64,000 nucleotides of DNA from Modestobacter sp. VKM Ac-2982 (lineage in GTDB: Bacteria > Actinomycetota > Actinomycetes > Mycobacteriales > Geodermatophilaceae): positions 611,233-675,232 of the forward strand of contig NZ_JAPVBL010000003.1 of the NCBI RefSeq assembly GCF_026967935.1. Reading direction: 5' to 3'. Each line of letters starts with the position of its first letter. Within the stretch, counting starts at the first letter, position 1. The notes beneath the pieces were generated by a model that saw nothing but the letters and a program-made list of their open reading frames with translations, ran no database searches and had not been told where the DNA came from. This document shows, piece by piece, positions 43,879-51,258 of this stretch. The translations under genes were made by a program, and so were the position numbers.

Positions 43879-44829
43879 ATGCAGACCTTCCTGCCGGTCG
43901 CCGACTTCACCGAGTCCGCCCGGCTCCTGGACAACCCCCGGCTGGGCAAGCAGCGGGTCGAGTGCCTGCAGGTGCTGCGCGCCCTCGAGCTGCCCGACTA
44001 CGGCTGGGCCAACCACCCGGTCGTCACCATGTGGCGCGGGCACACCGCCGGCCTGGTCGTCTACTCGCTGGCGATGGTGCGGGTCTGGCGCGAGCGTGGG
44101 TTCGCCGACAGCACCGAGACGCTGATCGCCGAGTTCGCCCCGGACGCCGCCCGGCTGACCCAGACCGAGGCGGCCGACGCCGGCCTGCTGCCCAGCTGGG
44201 TGGGGGACGAGGAACTGCACCGCTCGCACCGGTCGAACCTGCTGGCCAAGGACCCGCCTTTCTACCGATCGCGGTTCCCCGGCGACCCCGACGACCTGCC
44301 CTACGTCTGGCCCGGGGCCGACGACGTCCTCCGGGCGCCCGATCCCGAGGGGGTGCCGGTCTGGGTGGTGCGGCCGCGGGCGCACAACGAGCTCGGCGCG
44401 GCGCTGGCCACCGGCGTGGTCGGGCTGGGCACCCAGTCGGGGATCGACGTCGACGCGACCGGCCAGTCACCGGCCGAGCTGCGGGCGCTGTCCAAGGAGC
44501 TCTCCGGACGCCGTCCGGCGAAGGACCTGCGCCAGCTGTCCACCTTCCTGGACGAGGTGGCGCCGGGCGACCTGGTCGGCCTGCCGATCGAGCGCGGCGC
44601 GGGACTGCTGCTCGGCGAGGTGGTGGGCGACTACGCGTTCGCCGGACGGGAACTGCTGCCGCACCGCCGTCCGGCGCGGTTCGAGTCGGTGGTGCCGCGG
44701 ACGGCGGCCCGGCCGCCGGCGACCCTTCAGGACCCGCGGGCGCTCTTCCGTGTCGTGCTCGATCCGGACGCGGTGCCGGCGGGGCTGCGGCGCGACAACC
44801 CGTTGACAGGCAAGTCGCTGCTTGCCTAA
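43879..44829 (+). CDS. MSMEG_6728-type protein: pyrimidine-dimer glycosylase-like domain fused to Mrr-N/PUA-like domain
   Basis: A 316-residue two-domain protein. The first ~150 residues (MQTFLPVADFTESARLLDNPRLGKQRVECLQVL, WANHPVVTMWRGH, HRSHRSNLLAKDPPFYRSRFPG) match the Pyr_excise/MSMEG_6728 family, related to phage T4 endonuclease V-type pyrimidine dimer glycosylases. Residues ~158-260 (VWVVRPRAHNELGAALATGVVGLG, ..FLDEVAPGDLVGLPIERGAGLLLGEVVGDYAF) resemble the PUA-like N-terminal domain of Mrr-type restriction enzymes, which reads modified bases. Function may be repair or modification-dependent recognition; neither is shown. ATG 43879. The next gene's -35 and operator lie inside its 3' end. 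Confidence 0.8.
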   Translation: MQTFLPVADFTESARLLDNPRLGKQRVECLQVLRALELPDYGWANHPVVTMWRGHTAGLVVYSLAMVRVWRERGFADSTETLIAEFAPDAARLTQTEAADAGLLPSWVGDEELHRSHRSNLLAKDPPFYRSRFPGDPDDLPYVWPGADDVLRAPDPEGVPVWVVRPRAHNELGAALATGVVGLGTQSGIDVDATGQSPAELRALSKELSGRRPAKDLRQLSTFLDEVAPGDLVGLPIERGAGLLLGEVVGDYAFAGRELLPHRRPARFESVVPRTAARPPATLQDPRALFRVVLDPDAVPAGLRRDNPLTGKSLLA

Positions 44830-44832
44830 CGT
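44803..44832 (+). promoter_or_regulatory. Promoter and operator of the second arsR gene
   Basis: TTGACA (44803-44808), 18 bases, TAACGT (44827-44832), then 8 bases to the GTG. A 7-bp inverted repeat AGGCAAG-N6-CTTGCCT (44808-44827) fills the spacer. Layout and the AAGTCGYWGCTT core match the operator at 35189. It overlaps the end of the preceding coding sequence. Confidence 0.75.
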
Positions 44833-44840
44833 CTCCGGGC

Positions 44841-45124
44841 GTGGGGGACGTGTTCAAGGCGATCGCCGACCCCACCCGCAGGGCGATCCTCGACGAGCTC
44901 ACGGACCGGGACGGGCAGACGCTGTTCGAGCTCTGCTCCCGGCTGGCCACGAAGCACGGCATGGGATCGAGCAGGCAGGCGGTCTCCCAGCACGTCGACG
45001 TCCTCGAGTCCGCCGGGCTCGTGCGCCGGCGCCGGGAGGGTCGCTACACGTTCCACCACCTCGACACCGCGCCACTGGGCGAGATCGCCCGCCGGTGGCC
45101 GGTCCCCGACCCGGAGGAGGACCC

Positions 45125-45128
<4 letters not shown>
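44841..45128 (+). CDS. ArsR-family transcriptional regulator
   Basis: A 95-residue winged-helix protein starting MGDVFKAIADPTRRAILDELTDRDGQTLFELCSRL, with the recognition helix in GSSRQAVSQHVDVLESAGLVRRRREGRYTFHHLD. No metal-binding cysteine motif is seen. It overlaps the VOC gene by ATGA and most likely represses this two-gene operon from an operator inside its own promoter. The start is inferred from the -10 box 8 bases upstream and the family N-terminus; no Shine-Dalgarno is needed. Confidence 0.9.
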
Positions 45129-45514
<386 letters not shown>

Positions 45515-45522
45515 CCCGGGCG

Positions 45523-46395
45523 TCACCGCAGACCGGTGCCGACCTCCTCGACCGCAGCGGCCAGCCGCTGTCGCGCCTCGGGCAGGTCGGTCGGCTCCCG
45601 AGCCGCGTGCACGAACCACCAGGCGCCCGCGTAGAGCTCCCGCAGCCAGACGAACGGCGCCAGCTCGGCATCGCTCACGGGATCGGGCATCGCGTCCAGC
45701 GCCGCCCGGCCGTCGAGGCGGGCGGTGGTGCGCAGGCTGGCCAGGTCCCAGTGCCGCGGGCCCCGGCTGGTGTCCTCCAGATCGGTCCAGCGCAGCCCTT
45801 CGTTGGTGACCAGGAGGTTGCCGGGGTGGGTGTCGCCGTGCAGCGTCATCTCGGGGCCGGCGAGCCGTGGCCGCAGGGCGGCCACCAGCTCGCCGACCTC
45901 GCGGAGCAGTGCGGGGTCCGCGCCCAGCCCGGTGCCGGAGGCGACGAAGACCGCCAGGTCCTGCAGCGGCCGGTCCAACGGCGACCCGGTCCACAGCTGC
46001 GGCAGCGTGCCGAGCACCTCGTGCAGCTCGGCCAGGGAGCGGCCGGCCTGCGCCGCGGTCGGTCGATCCGGCGACACGTCGACATGTCGCCAGAACGACA
46101 CGGTGAGCCCGTCGTGCTCGTGTGGGCCCGGGGGCACCAGGTCCGACGGCGCGACGACGGCCGCCCCGGCCGTGGTCAGCGCCGCGGCGAGCGCCACCTC
46201 CCGGGTGAACGGCCGGCCGATCTCCGGACGGAGCAGTGGCGTGTACACGGCCACCCGGGCCACCACCGGCGCCGGGCGAAGGTGCACCACGGCGTTGACG
46301 CCCCAGGACAGCAGCGCCGGGTCGTCGACGGGGAGGCCGTGCTGCCGGGCCAGGGCGACCGCGGCGGCGACCGCCTGCTCGGCCGACGCCGTCAC
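45523..46395 (-). CDS. Aminoglycoside phosphotransferase-like (APH) protein
   Basis: A 290-residue kinase-fold protein. The Brenner motif LHGDTHPGNLLVTNEG and the metal-binding WTDLEDTSRGPRHWDLA place it in the APH/choline kinase superfamily; the N-terminal lobe contains VNAVVHLRPAPVVARVAVY. Such proteins phosphorylate small alcohols, amino sugars or antibiotics; the substrate here cannot be told. The GTG start overlaps the thioesterase stop by 4 bases. It is the last gene of a three-gene operon (VOC, thioesterase, phosphotransferase). Confidence 0.88.
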   Translation of the reverse strand: MTASAEQAVAAAVALARQHGLPVDDPALLSWGVNAVVHLRPAPVVARVAVYTPLLRPEIGRPFTREVALAAALTTAGAAVVAPSDLVPPGPHEHDGLTVSFWRHVDVSPDRPTAAQAGRSLAELHEVLGTLPQLWTGSPLDRPLQDLAVFVASGTGLGADPALLREVGELVAALRPRLAGPEMTLHGDTHPGNLLVTNEGLRWTDLEDTSRGPRHWDLASLRTTARLDGRAALDAMPDPVSDAELAPFVWLRELYAGAWWFVHAAREPTDLPEARQRLAAAVEEVGTGLR

Positions 46396-46793
46396 TGCGC
46401 GGGCAGCGGCACGTTCTGCAGTCGCACCTGCCCGCGGGCGACGATCTTGCCGTCCTCGCGGGTGAGGGTGACCAGCCACAGCTGGAGCGTCCTGCCCTGC
46501 TGCACCGGCTCCGCGAGCACGTCGAGCCGACCGGCGGTCATCGGGCGCAGGAAGTCGGTGCTGTTGTTCACCCCCACCGCGAACTGGCCGCGCTCGGCGA
46601 CCGCGGCGCTCGCCCCGACGCTGGCGGCGCCCTCCACGATCGTGCAGTAGACGCCGCCGTGCACGACGCCCCAGGGCGTGTGGTGCTCCGGACCGACCTC
46701 GACGTGCCCCGTGACCCGGGTGCCGGTGACCTCGGCCAGCTCGAACCCGGTGGCCGCGACGAACGCGCTGGCGGCCGTCAGGTCCGGCGTCAC
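46392..46793 (-). CDS. Hotdog-fold thioesterase (PaaI family)
   Basis: A 133-residue hotdog-fold protein. HTPWGVVHGGVYCTIVEGAASVGAS is the PaaI-type active-site loop and helix (HGG), and VGVNNSTDFLRPMTAGRLDVLAEPVQQGRTLQLW the second half. It likely hydrolyses an acyl-CoA. Both ends overlap neighbours as GTGA, so translation of the three genes is tightly coupled. The physiological acyl-CoA is unknown. Confidence 0.9.
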   Translation of the reverse strand: MTPDLTAASAFVAATGFELAEVTGTRVTGHVEVGPEHHTPWGVVHGGVYCTIVEGAASVGASAAVAERGQFAVGVNNSTDFLRPMTAGRLDVLAEPVQQGRTLQLWLVTLTREDGKIVARGQVRLQNVPLPAQ

Positions 46794-47149
46794 GCGGCGT
46801 CCCAGACGAGGCAGAACGGGTGCCCGACCGGATCGGCGTAGACCCGGAAGTCCCCACCGCCGCCGGGCAGCCGGCGGGCGCCCAGCTCGAGCACCTGCGG
46901 CTCGGCGACGTCGACGTCGGCGACCCGGATGTCCAGGTGGAACTGCTGGGGGCGGGAGGGGTCCGGCCAGTCGGGCGGCTGCAGGTCGGGGGCCTGCTGG
47001 AAGGCGATCCGGTAGCCGGCGCCGGTGACCACCACCCAGTCGTCGCCGGGCTCGCCCGTCACCTCCATGCCGAGCAGGCCGGCGTAGAACGTCGCCAGGG
47101 CGTGCGCGTCGGGGGCGTCGATGACCACGGAGTGCAGCTGACCGATCAT
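46790..47149 (-). CDS. VOC family protein
   Basis: A 119-residue glyoxalase-fold protein opening MIGQLHSVVIDAPDAHALATFYAGLLGMEVTGEPGDDWVVV and ending with GGDFRVYADPVGHPFCLVWD, the typical VOC termini in actinobacteria. The start could be either of two ATGs; 47149 was chosen because GGAGAGG lies 9 bases upstream, while 47158 directly touches that sequence. It is the first gene of the operon with the thioesterase and phosphotransferase. Substrate unknown. Confidence 0.87.
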   Translation of the reverse strand: MIGQLHSVVIDAPDAHALATFYAGLLGMEVTGEPGDDWVVVTGAGYRIAFQQAPDLQPPDWPDPSRPQQFHLDIRVADVDVAEPQVLELGARRLPGGGGDFRVYADPVGHPFCLVWDAA

Positions 47150-47252
47150 GGCGGCCATCCTCTCCCGGCTCCGCCTGACCCCACCAGCAGGCCTCCGGCG
47201 CAGCCGACCCCCGCGCGGTGACCGGCCTCGACCGTGTCGCACGATCAGGGGC

Positions 47253-47810
47253 ATGGCCACACCCGACTCCGCCCCGCAGCTCGGCACGTTGACCTGGCTC
47301 CCGGCCGCCGACCACCCGGAGCTGCTCGGGCAGCCGGTGGCCGCGGCGCTGCCCTCGCTGACCGGGCCGGCCTGGGTGGCGGTGATCGACGACGAGGCCG
47401 CCGACACCGCGGCGTTCAACGACGTCTACGCCGTCCCGGCCGCCGCCTCGGCCAACTGCGTGGTGGTCGCCGCGCGCCGGTCGGGGGAGACGACGCTGGC
47501 CGCCTGCCTGGTGCTGGCCACCACCCGCGCCGACGTCAACGGCCTGGTCCGGCGGCACCTCGGAGCACGGAAGGCCTCGTTCGCCCCGCAGGACGTCGCG
47601 GTCGCCGAGAGCGGGATGGCCTACGGCGGGATCACCCCGGTCGGGCTGCCGGCGTCCTGGCCGGTGCTGGTCGACGCCGCGGTGGCCGCCAGCGAGCTCG
47701 TGGTCATCGGCTCGGGCACCCGGGGGAGCAAGCTCGCCGTCCCCGGTTCGGTGCTCGCCGGGCTGCCGGGCGCGGAGGTGCTCGAGGGGCTGGGCCAGCC
47801 GATCGGCTGA
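47253..47810 (+). CDS. YbaK/EbsC family protein (aminoacyl-tRNA deacylase-like)
   Basis: A 185-residue protein of the YbaK/ProX editing-domain superfamily. NCVVVAARRSGETTLAACLVLATTRADVNGLVRRHLGARKASFAP contains the conserved Lys and the fold's central strands, and SGMAYGGITPVGLPASWPVLVDAAV the GGxxPxG motif. YbaK proteins hydrolyse mischarged Cys-tRNA(Pro) or related esters. The N-terminal ~40 residues are specific to the actinobacterial form. ATG 47253; divergent from the VOC gene with 103 bases between. Confidence 0.87.
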   Translation: MATPDSAPQLGTLTWLPAADHPELLGQPVAAALPSLTGPAWVAVIDDEAADTAAFNDVYAVPAAASANCVVVAARRSGETTLAACLVLATTRADVNGLVRRHLGARKASFAPQDVAVAESGMAYGGITPVGLPASWPVLVDAAVAASELVVIGSGTRGSKLAVPGSVLAGLPGAEVLEGLGQPIG

Positions 47811-47817
47811 CCCTGCC

Positions 47818-47823
47818 TACCCT
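47818..47823 (+). promoter_or_regulatory. -10 element of the 47831 small gene, leaderless
   Basis: TACCCT ends 7 bases before the GTG start at 47831; no ribosome site. Confidence 0.45.
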
Positions 47824-47830
47824 CGGTGGC

Positions 47831-47980
47831 GTGTCAGAGCAGGAACAGCCACCCGCCGCACCGCGCCGCGAGCGGGCACCCGACGACAGCGACGTCGGCT
47901 GGGGTGACCGGTCGACCGACCCGGACGACGACGACCGCCGCTACCTGGAGGACCGCCCGCCGCACTGGGGCAGCGACTGA
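47831..47980 (+). CDS. 49-residue acidic small protein
   Basis: A very short acidic protein (about a quarter Asp/Glu), with a Pro/Arg-rich start and the C-terminal DDDDRRYLEDRPPHWGSD. Similar short DDSDVGWGD..RRYLEDRPPHW proteins occur across actinobacteria as far as I recall, but no function is known. A leaderless-type -10 box lies before the GTG. It ends 7 bases before the convergent mscL stop. Probably disordered until bound to a partner. Confidence 0.7.
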   Translation: MSEQEQPPAAPRRERAPDDSDVGWGDRSTDPDDDDRRYLEDRPPHWGSD

Positions 47981-47987
47981 GCGCTGC

Positions 47988-48407
47988 TCAGGCGCGGTGC
48001 CGGGCTTCGGAGTCGGCCGCCGGCGGCGGGCCGTGCTGGGCCTGCAGGAGGTCGCGGATCTCGACCAGGAGCTCGGTCTGGGTGGGCAGCACCGGCCCGG
48101 TCTCCTCGCCGCGCTCGCGGCGCTCGAACAGCGCCTTCATCGGCAGCACGACCACGAAGTAGATGACCGCCGCGGTCAGCACGAAGGTGATCAGCTGGTT
48201 GACGAAGTCGCCCCAGGCGAAGGTCTGCCCGTTGACCTCGAACGAGCCGCCCTGCACGCCACCGCCCCCGACCAGGCCGATCAGCGGGCGCAGGAACGCC
48301 TCGGTGAACGAGGTGACCACGGCCGTGAACGCGGTGCCGATGACCACCGCCACCGCGAGGTCGATGACGTTCCCGCGGAGCAGGAAGTCCTTGAAGCCCT
48401 TGAGCAC
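47988..48407 (-). CDS. mscL: Large-conductance mechanosensitive channel
   Basis: A 139-residue MscL. The N-terminal amphipathic helix is LKGFKDFLLRGNVIDLAV, TM1 continues AVVIGTAFTAVVTSF, TM2 is FVNQLITFVLTAAVIYFVVVLPM, and the C-terminal helix is QTELLVEIRDLLQ. It opens on membrane tension to release solutes on osmotic downshift, the counterpart of the ProVWX and KtrAB importers nearby. GTG 48407 was chosen over 48416 since GAGAGG lies 8 bases before it. Length fits the family. Confidence 0.94.
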   Translation of the reverse strand: MLKGFKDFLLRGNVIDLAVAVVIGTAFTAVVTSFTEAFLRPLIGLVGGGGVQGGSFEVNGQTFAWGDFVNQLITFVLTAAVIYFVVVLPMKALFERRERGEETGPVLPTQTELLVEIRDLLQAQHGPPPAADSEARHRA

Positions 48408-48453
48408 GAACGGCACCTCTCGGTCGCGGGGAGCACCCGGCGTGGCCCCATGA

Positions 48454-49110
48454 TCACGGCCGGCCGAGCGTAACGGTGAGCGTCGCGGTCGCCGCGGCAG
48501 CGGCCAACCGGGCCGCGGTGTCGGGGGAGACGGCCAGCACCAGCAGCCCGCCGCCGGCCGGGGCACCCGCTGCCGGGCCGTCGGCGACCGCCGGCGTCGG
48601 GGCGGCGAGCACCAGCGCGCCGGTGGCGACCACCTCGACGGCCGGCGACGGGGTCGGGCCGGCAGCGCCGGCGGCCAGCACGTCGACCCGGTCACCGGCG
48701 CGCAGCAGCGTCGCCACCGCGAGGTCGGCCAGCCGCACCGGCGCCGCGACCTGGCCGTCGGGCACCGCGGACCACAGCCCCGGCCCGACCAGCCGGACGT
48801 CGGTCACCGGTTCCCCGGCGCGCACCGGCGCGGCCAGCAGCTGGCCGGTCAACCCGGCGGCGTCGGCCGTGCCGCCGGACGGGAGCAGGCCGGTCGGCAG
48901 CTCGGCCTCGGCCAGGTCGCCGACGGTGAGCACCGTGCCGGCCGGGAGGTCAGCCGCGGCGACGACGACCGGGCTGGTCGCCGCGACCGGCCCGGCCGGG
49001 CCCGGCGGAGGGGGACGCAGCGCCAGGACCAGCGCCAGGCACACGAGCGCCGCCGCGGCCACCTGCCGCAGCAGGTGCACGGGCGAGTGTGGACGGCGGA
49101 GTCGGGGCAC
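48454..49110 (-). CDS. SAF domain protein (CpaB/RcpC-like)
   Basis: A 218-residue protein with one N-terminal membrane helix (LRQVAAAALVCLALVLALR) and a SAF domain, VVVAAADLPAGTVLTVGDLAEAELPTGLL, then VTDVRLVGPGL and VRLADLAVATLLRAGDRVDVLAAG as in CpaB/RcpC. CpaB proteins take part in Flp/Tad pilus assembly, but no other tad gene is near; in actinobacteria such SAF proteins are often orphans of unknown role. A TAGCGT on the minus strand ends 6 bases before the GTG, suggesting a leaderless mRNA. Confidence 0.83.
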   Translation of the reverse strand: MPRLRRPHSPVHLLRQVAAAALVCLALVLALRPPPPGPAGPVAATSPVVVAAADLPAGTVLTVGDLAEAELPTGLLPSGGTADAAGLTGQLLAAPVRAGEPVTDVRLVGPGLWSAVPDGQVAAPVRLADLAVATLLRAGDRVDVLAAGAAGPTPSPAVEVVATGALVLAAPTPAVADGPAAGAPAGGGLLVLAVSPDTAARLAAAAATATLTVTLGRP

Positions 49111-49220
49111 ACGGCGACGCTAGGAGCGGCGGGGGTTCCCCTCCCGTCGCGGCGTGGACCTGTGGACCGCGGGCCCGGCTGTGGACCGGCGGCAGCGCGC
49201 CGCCGTCGTCCGTGCGCCGG

Positions 49221-49607
49221 TCAGTTCGCGGCCTTGCCCCCGCTGCCACTGGACGAGGAGCTGCTCGACGACGACGCCGTGCTGCTGGCCTTGCTGCCGG
49301 AGTCCTTGGTGCTGCTGGACTCCTTGCTCCCGCCGGAGTCCTTGCTGCTGGAGTCCTTGTTGCTGCTGGACTCCTTGCTCCCGCTGGAGTCCTTGGCGCC
49401 GGAGCCGGTGGACGCACCTTCGCCCTTGCGGCTGTCGGTCCGGTAGAAGCCCGAGCCCTTGAAGACCACGCCGACCGAGCCGTAGACCTTGCGCACCGGC
49501 GCCTCGCACTCGGTGCAGGTGGCGACGGCGGGGTCGGTGAACGACTGCACGACCTCGAACTCGTGCTTGACCTCGGGGTTGGTGCAGGCGTACTGGTAGG
49601 TGGGCAC
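49221..49607 (-). CDS. FmdB-type zinc-ribbon, serine-rich protein (Ruc/Rv0991c-like)
   Basis: A 128-residue protein. Residues 1-60 form an FmdB-type zinc ribbon (YQYACTNPEVKHEFEVVQSF..ATCTECEAPVRKVY, then VVFKGSGFYRTDSRK); the remainder is a Ser/Lys/Gly low-complexity tail. Position and architecture match mycobacterial Rv0991c (Ruc), a redox-regulated disordered chaperone with a four-Cys zinc site. Here only Cys8, Cys31 and Cys34 are present; the fourth ligand (expected near residue 11) is Pro, and His15 might substitute. GTG start; upstream on the same strand as the SAF gene. Confidence 0.85.
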   Translation of the reverse strand: MPTYQYACTNPEVKHEFEVVQSFTDPAVATCTECEAPVRKVYGSVGVVFKGSGFYRTDSRKGEGASTGSGAKDSSGSKESSSNKDSSSKDSGGSKESSSTKDSGSKASSTASSSSSSSSSGSGGKAAN

Positions 49608-49758
49608 GGTGCTGGAGCTCCTCGTCCGATCCGAGCCGGGCTGGCACTCTGCCCCGGCGACTGCCAATGATGCGCCGCGCGGCCCGGTCACGTCCATGTC
49701 TGCCGGGCGAGTGTGACGTTCGCGTCGGGAGTGGGCCTGCGCGATGGCCCCTCGACGC

Positions 49759-50700
49759 CTACGGCAGCACCTCGTCCAGCCAGGCGTCGTACTCGTCCCC
49801 GGTCATGGGCCGCGCTCCGTCGAGCGCCGTGTCGAGCAGGCCCGTGGGCTCGTCCGGGGCGGTGGCGACCCACACCCAGGCGTCCCCCTCCCGACCGAGC
49901 AGGACCTGCGAGACGTCGGTCGTGACGGACCAGCGGTGCTCGGCCACCTGGCGGCAGGAGCGGAGCGTCTCGACGGCGAGGGCGCGCGGTGCGGCCCCGG
50001 CGGCGCACGGGTCGCCCTCGACGGCGGTCGCGGCGTCGCGGAAGAGCTGGAGTTCGCCGCCCCGGACTCCGTCCACGGGCAGGTGAGGGGTCACGATCAA
50101 CTCGCCGCCGGTGTGCTGCGGCGACTGCCGCACGTACCCGTCCACGGTGGTGACCCAGGGTCGCTCCAGGGTGCCGACCTCGGTGAGCACCCGTTCGTCC
50201 TGCCAGCCCTGCCGTGCCCCGGGGAACCACGCGGCAACGGAGGCGGCCACGCACGTGACGATCACGAGCGTCGTCCCTCTCCGGACGACACCGGGCCACT
50301 GGAGCGCGGCCACGCACGGGAAGGGCAGTGCCGCGGCGGCGAGGAGCAGGGCGTCGGGCAGCGCCGAGCGCAGGTCTGATCGGACCACCACGACGCCGAC
50401 CAGCGCGGCGGCTCCCGTCCCCACGAGCCCGAGGGTGACCCCGCGCGCGAAAGAGCCGAACGGATCCGGGTCGGGCGGGCCGGTCACCCGGTCGATGCCG
50501 ATGGCCAGCGTCACCGCGGCCACGGTCACCAGCCCCAGGACGAGCAGCACGGCGGTCCCCCCACCGAACGACGACGCGATGACCATCGGCGTGCCGATCA
50601 GCGCAGTGGCCACTCCGAGGACAGCCGCCGAGGCGACGTGCCGGATCGTTCGCGCGGGCACGCGCGAGGGCTCCGGGCGAGGAGCCGACGGGGCCTGCAC
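49759..50700 (-). CDS. Hypothetical multi-pass membrane protein
   Basis: A 313-residue protein with about five hydrophobic segments in the first ~165 residues (AAVLGVATALIGTPMVIA, VLLVLGLVTVAAVTLAIGI, LGLVGTGAAALVGVVVV, ALLLAAAALPFPCVAAL, LVIVTCVAASVAAW). A ~145-residue soluble C-terminal domain containing two Cys (GDPCAAG, SCRQVAEHRW) follows. No family was recognised. It starts at GTG 50700 and is divergent from the MarR gene with 59 bases between. Base use resembles that of its neighbours, though it looks slightly less constrained. Confidence 0.75.
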   Translation of the reverse strand: MQAPSAPRPEPSRVPARTIRHVASAAVLGVATALIGTPMVIASSFGGGTAVLLVLGLVTVAAVTLAIGIDRVTGPPDPDPFGSFARGVTLGLVGTGAAALVGVVVVRSDLRSALPDALLLAAAALPFPCVAALQWPGVVRRGTTLVIVTCVAASVAAWFPGARQGWQDERVLTEVGTLERPWVTTVDGYVRQSPQHTGGELIVTPHLPVDGVRGGELQLFRDAATAVEGDPCAAGAAPRALAVETLRSCRQVAEHRWSVTTDVSQVLLGREGDAWVWVATAPDEPTGLLDTALDGARPMTGDEYDAWLDEVLP

Positions 50701-50747
50701 GCGGGGAGTGTGGCAGGCCGGCGGTCGGCTGGGCGGCAGCCGCCGGA

Positions 50748-50753
50748 TACCGT
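50748..50753 (+). promoter_or_regulatory. -10 element of the marR gene, leaderless
   Basis: TACCGT ends 6 bases before the GTG at 50760; no Shine-Dalgarno. Confidence 0.45.
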
Positions 50754-50759
50754 TCGACC

Positions 50760-51242
50760 GTGGCCTCCCCGTGGCTCGACGACCAGCAGCAGCGCACCTG
50801 GCGGGCCTGGCTGGCCGTCGCGGAGCTGCTGCCGCGCACCCTCGACGCCCAGCTCCAGCGGGACGCCGGCCTCACCCATGCGGCCTACGTGGTGCTGGCG
50901 ATGCTGTCCGAGGCCCCCGGCGGCAGCCGCCGGATGAGCGACCTGGCCCGCACCGCCAACCAGTCGCAGAGCCGCCTCTCGCACACCGTGGCCCGGCTGG
51001 AGGAGCGGGGCTGGGTGTACCGCGAGAAGGCTGCCGAGGACCGCCGCGGGAACGTCGCCGTGCTCACCGACGCAGGCCGCGAGGTCGTGGAGCGGGTCGC
51101 GCCGGGGCACGTGGCCGCCGTCCGGGAGGGGCTGTTCGCCGCGCTGACCCCAGCGCAGACGCAGGCGTTCGGGGAGGCGCTCGCCGCCGTCCTCGACCGG
51201 CTGGACCCCGAGGCCACCCTGCGGGTGCACGAGCCCGACTGA
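50760..51242 (+). CDS. MarR-family transcriptional regulator
   Basis: A 160-residue MarR protein. The dimerisation helix WRAWLAVAELLPRTLDAQLQRDAGL, the winged helix LSEAPGGSRRMSDLARTANQSQSRLSHTVARLEERGWVYREKAAEDRRGNVAVLT and the C-terminal helices are complete; the DRRGN turn is the MarR wing signature. It is divergent from a membrane protein gene which it may control, and convergent with another membrane protein gene. The ligand is unknown. Confidence 0.92.
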   Translation: MASPWLDDQQQRTWRAWLAVAELLPRTLDAQLQRDAGLTHAAYVVLAMLSEAPGGSRRMSDLARTANQSQSRLSHTVARLEERGWVYREKAAEDRRGNVAVLTDAGREVVERVAPGHVAAVREGLFAALTPAQTQAFGEALAAVLDRLDPEATLRVHEPD

Positions 51243-51258
51243 GCACGGGCCTCGCGGC

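Noticed and set aside
48454..49110. Part of a Flp/Tad pilus locus
   Set aside because: Only the SAF-domain protein is present; none of the tad ATPase, pilin or secretin genes is nearby.
49250..49420. A CRISPR-like or minisatellite array
   Set aside because: The irregular repeats are Ser/Lys codons in the tail of the zinc-ribbon protein; there are no constant repeats with unique spacers.
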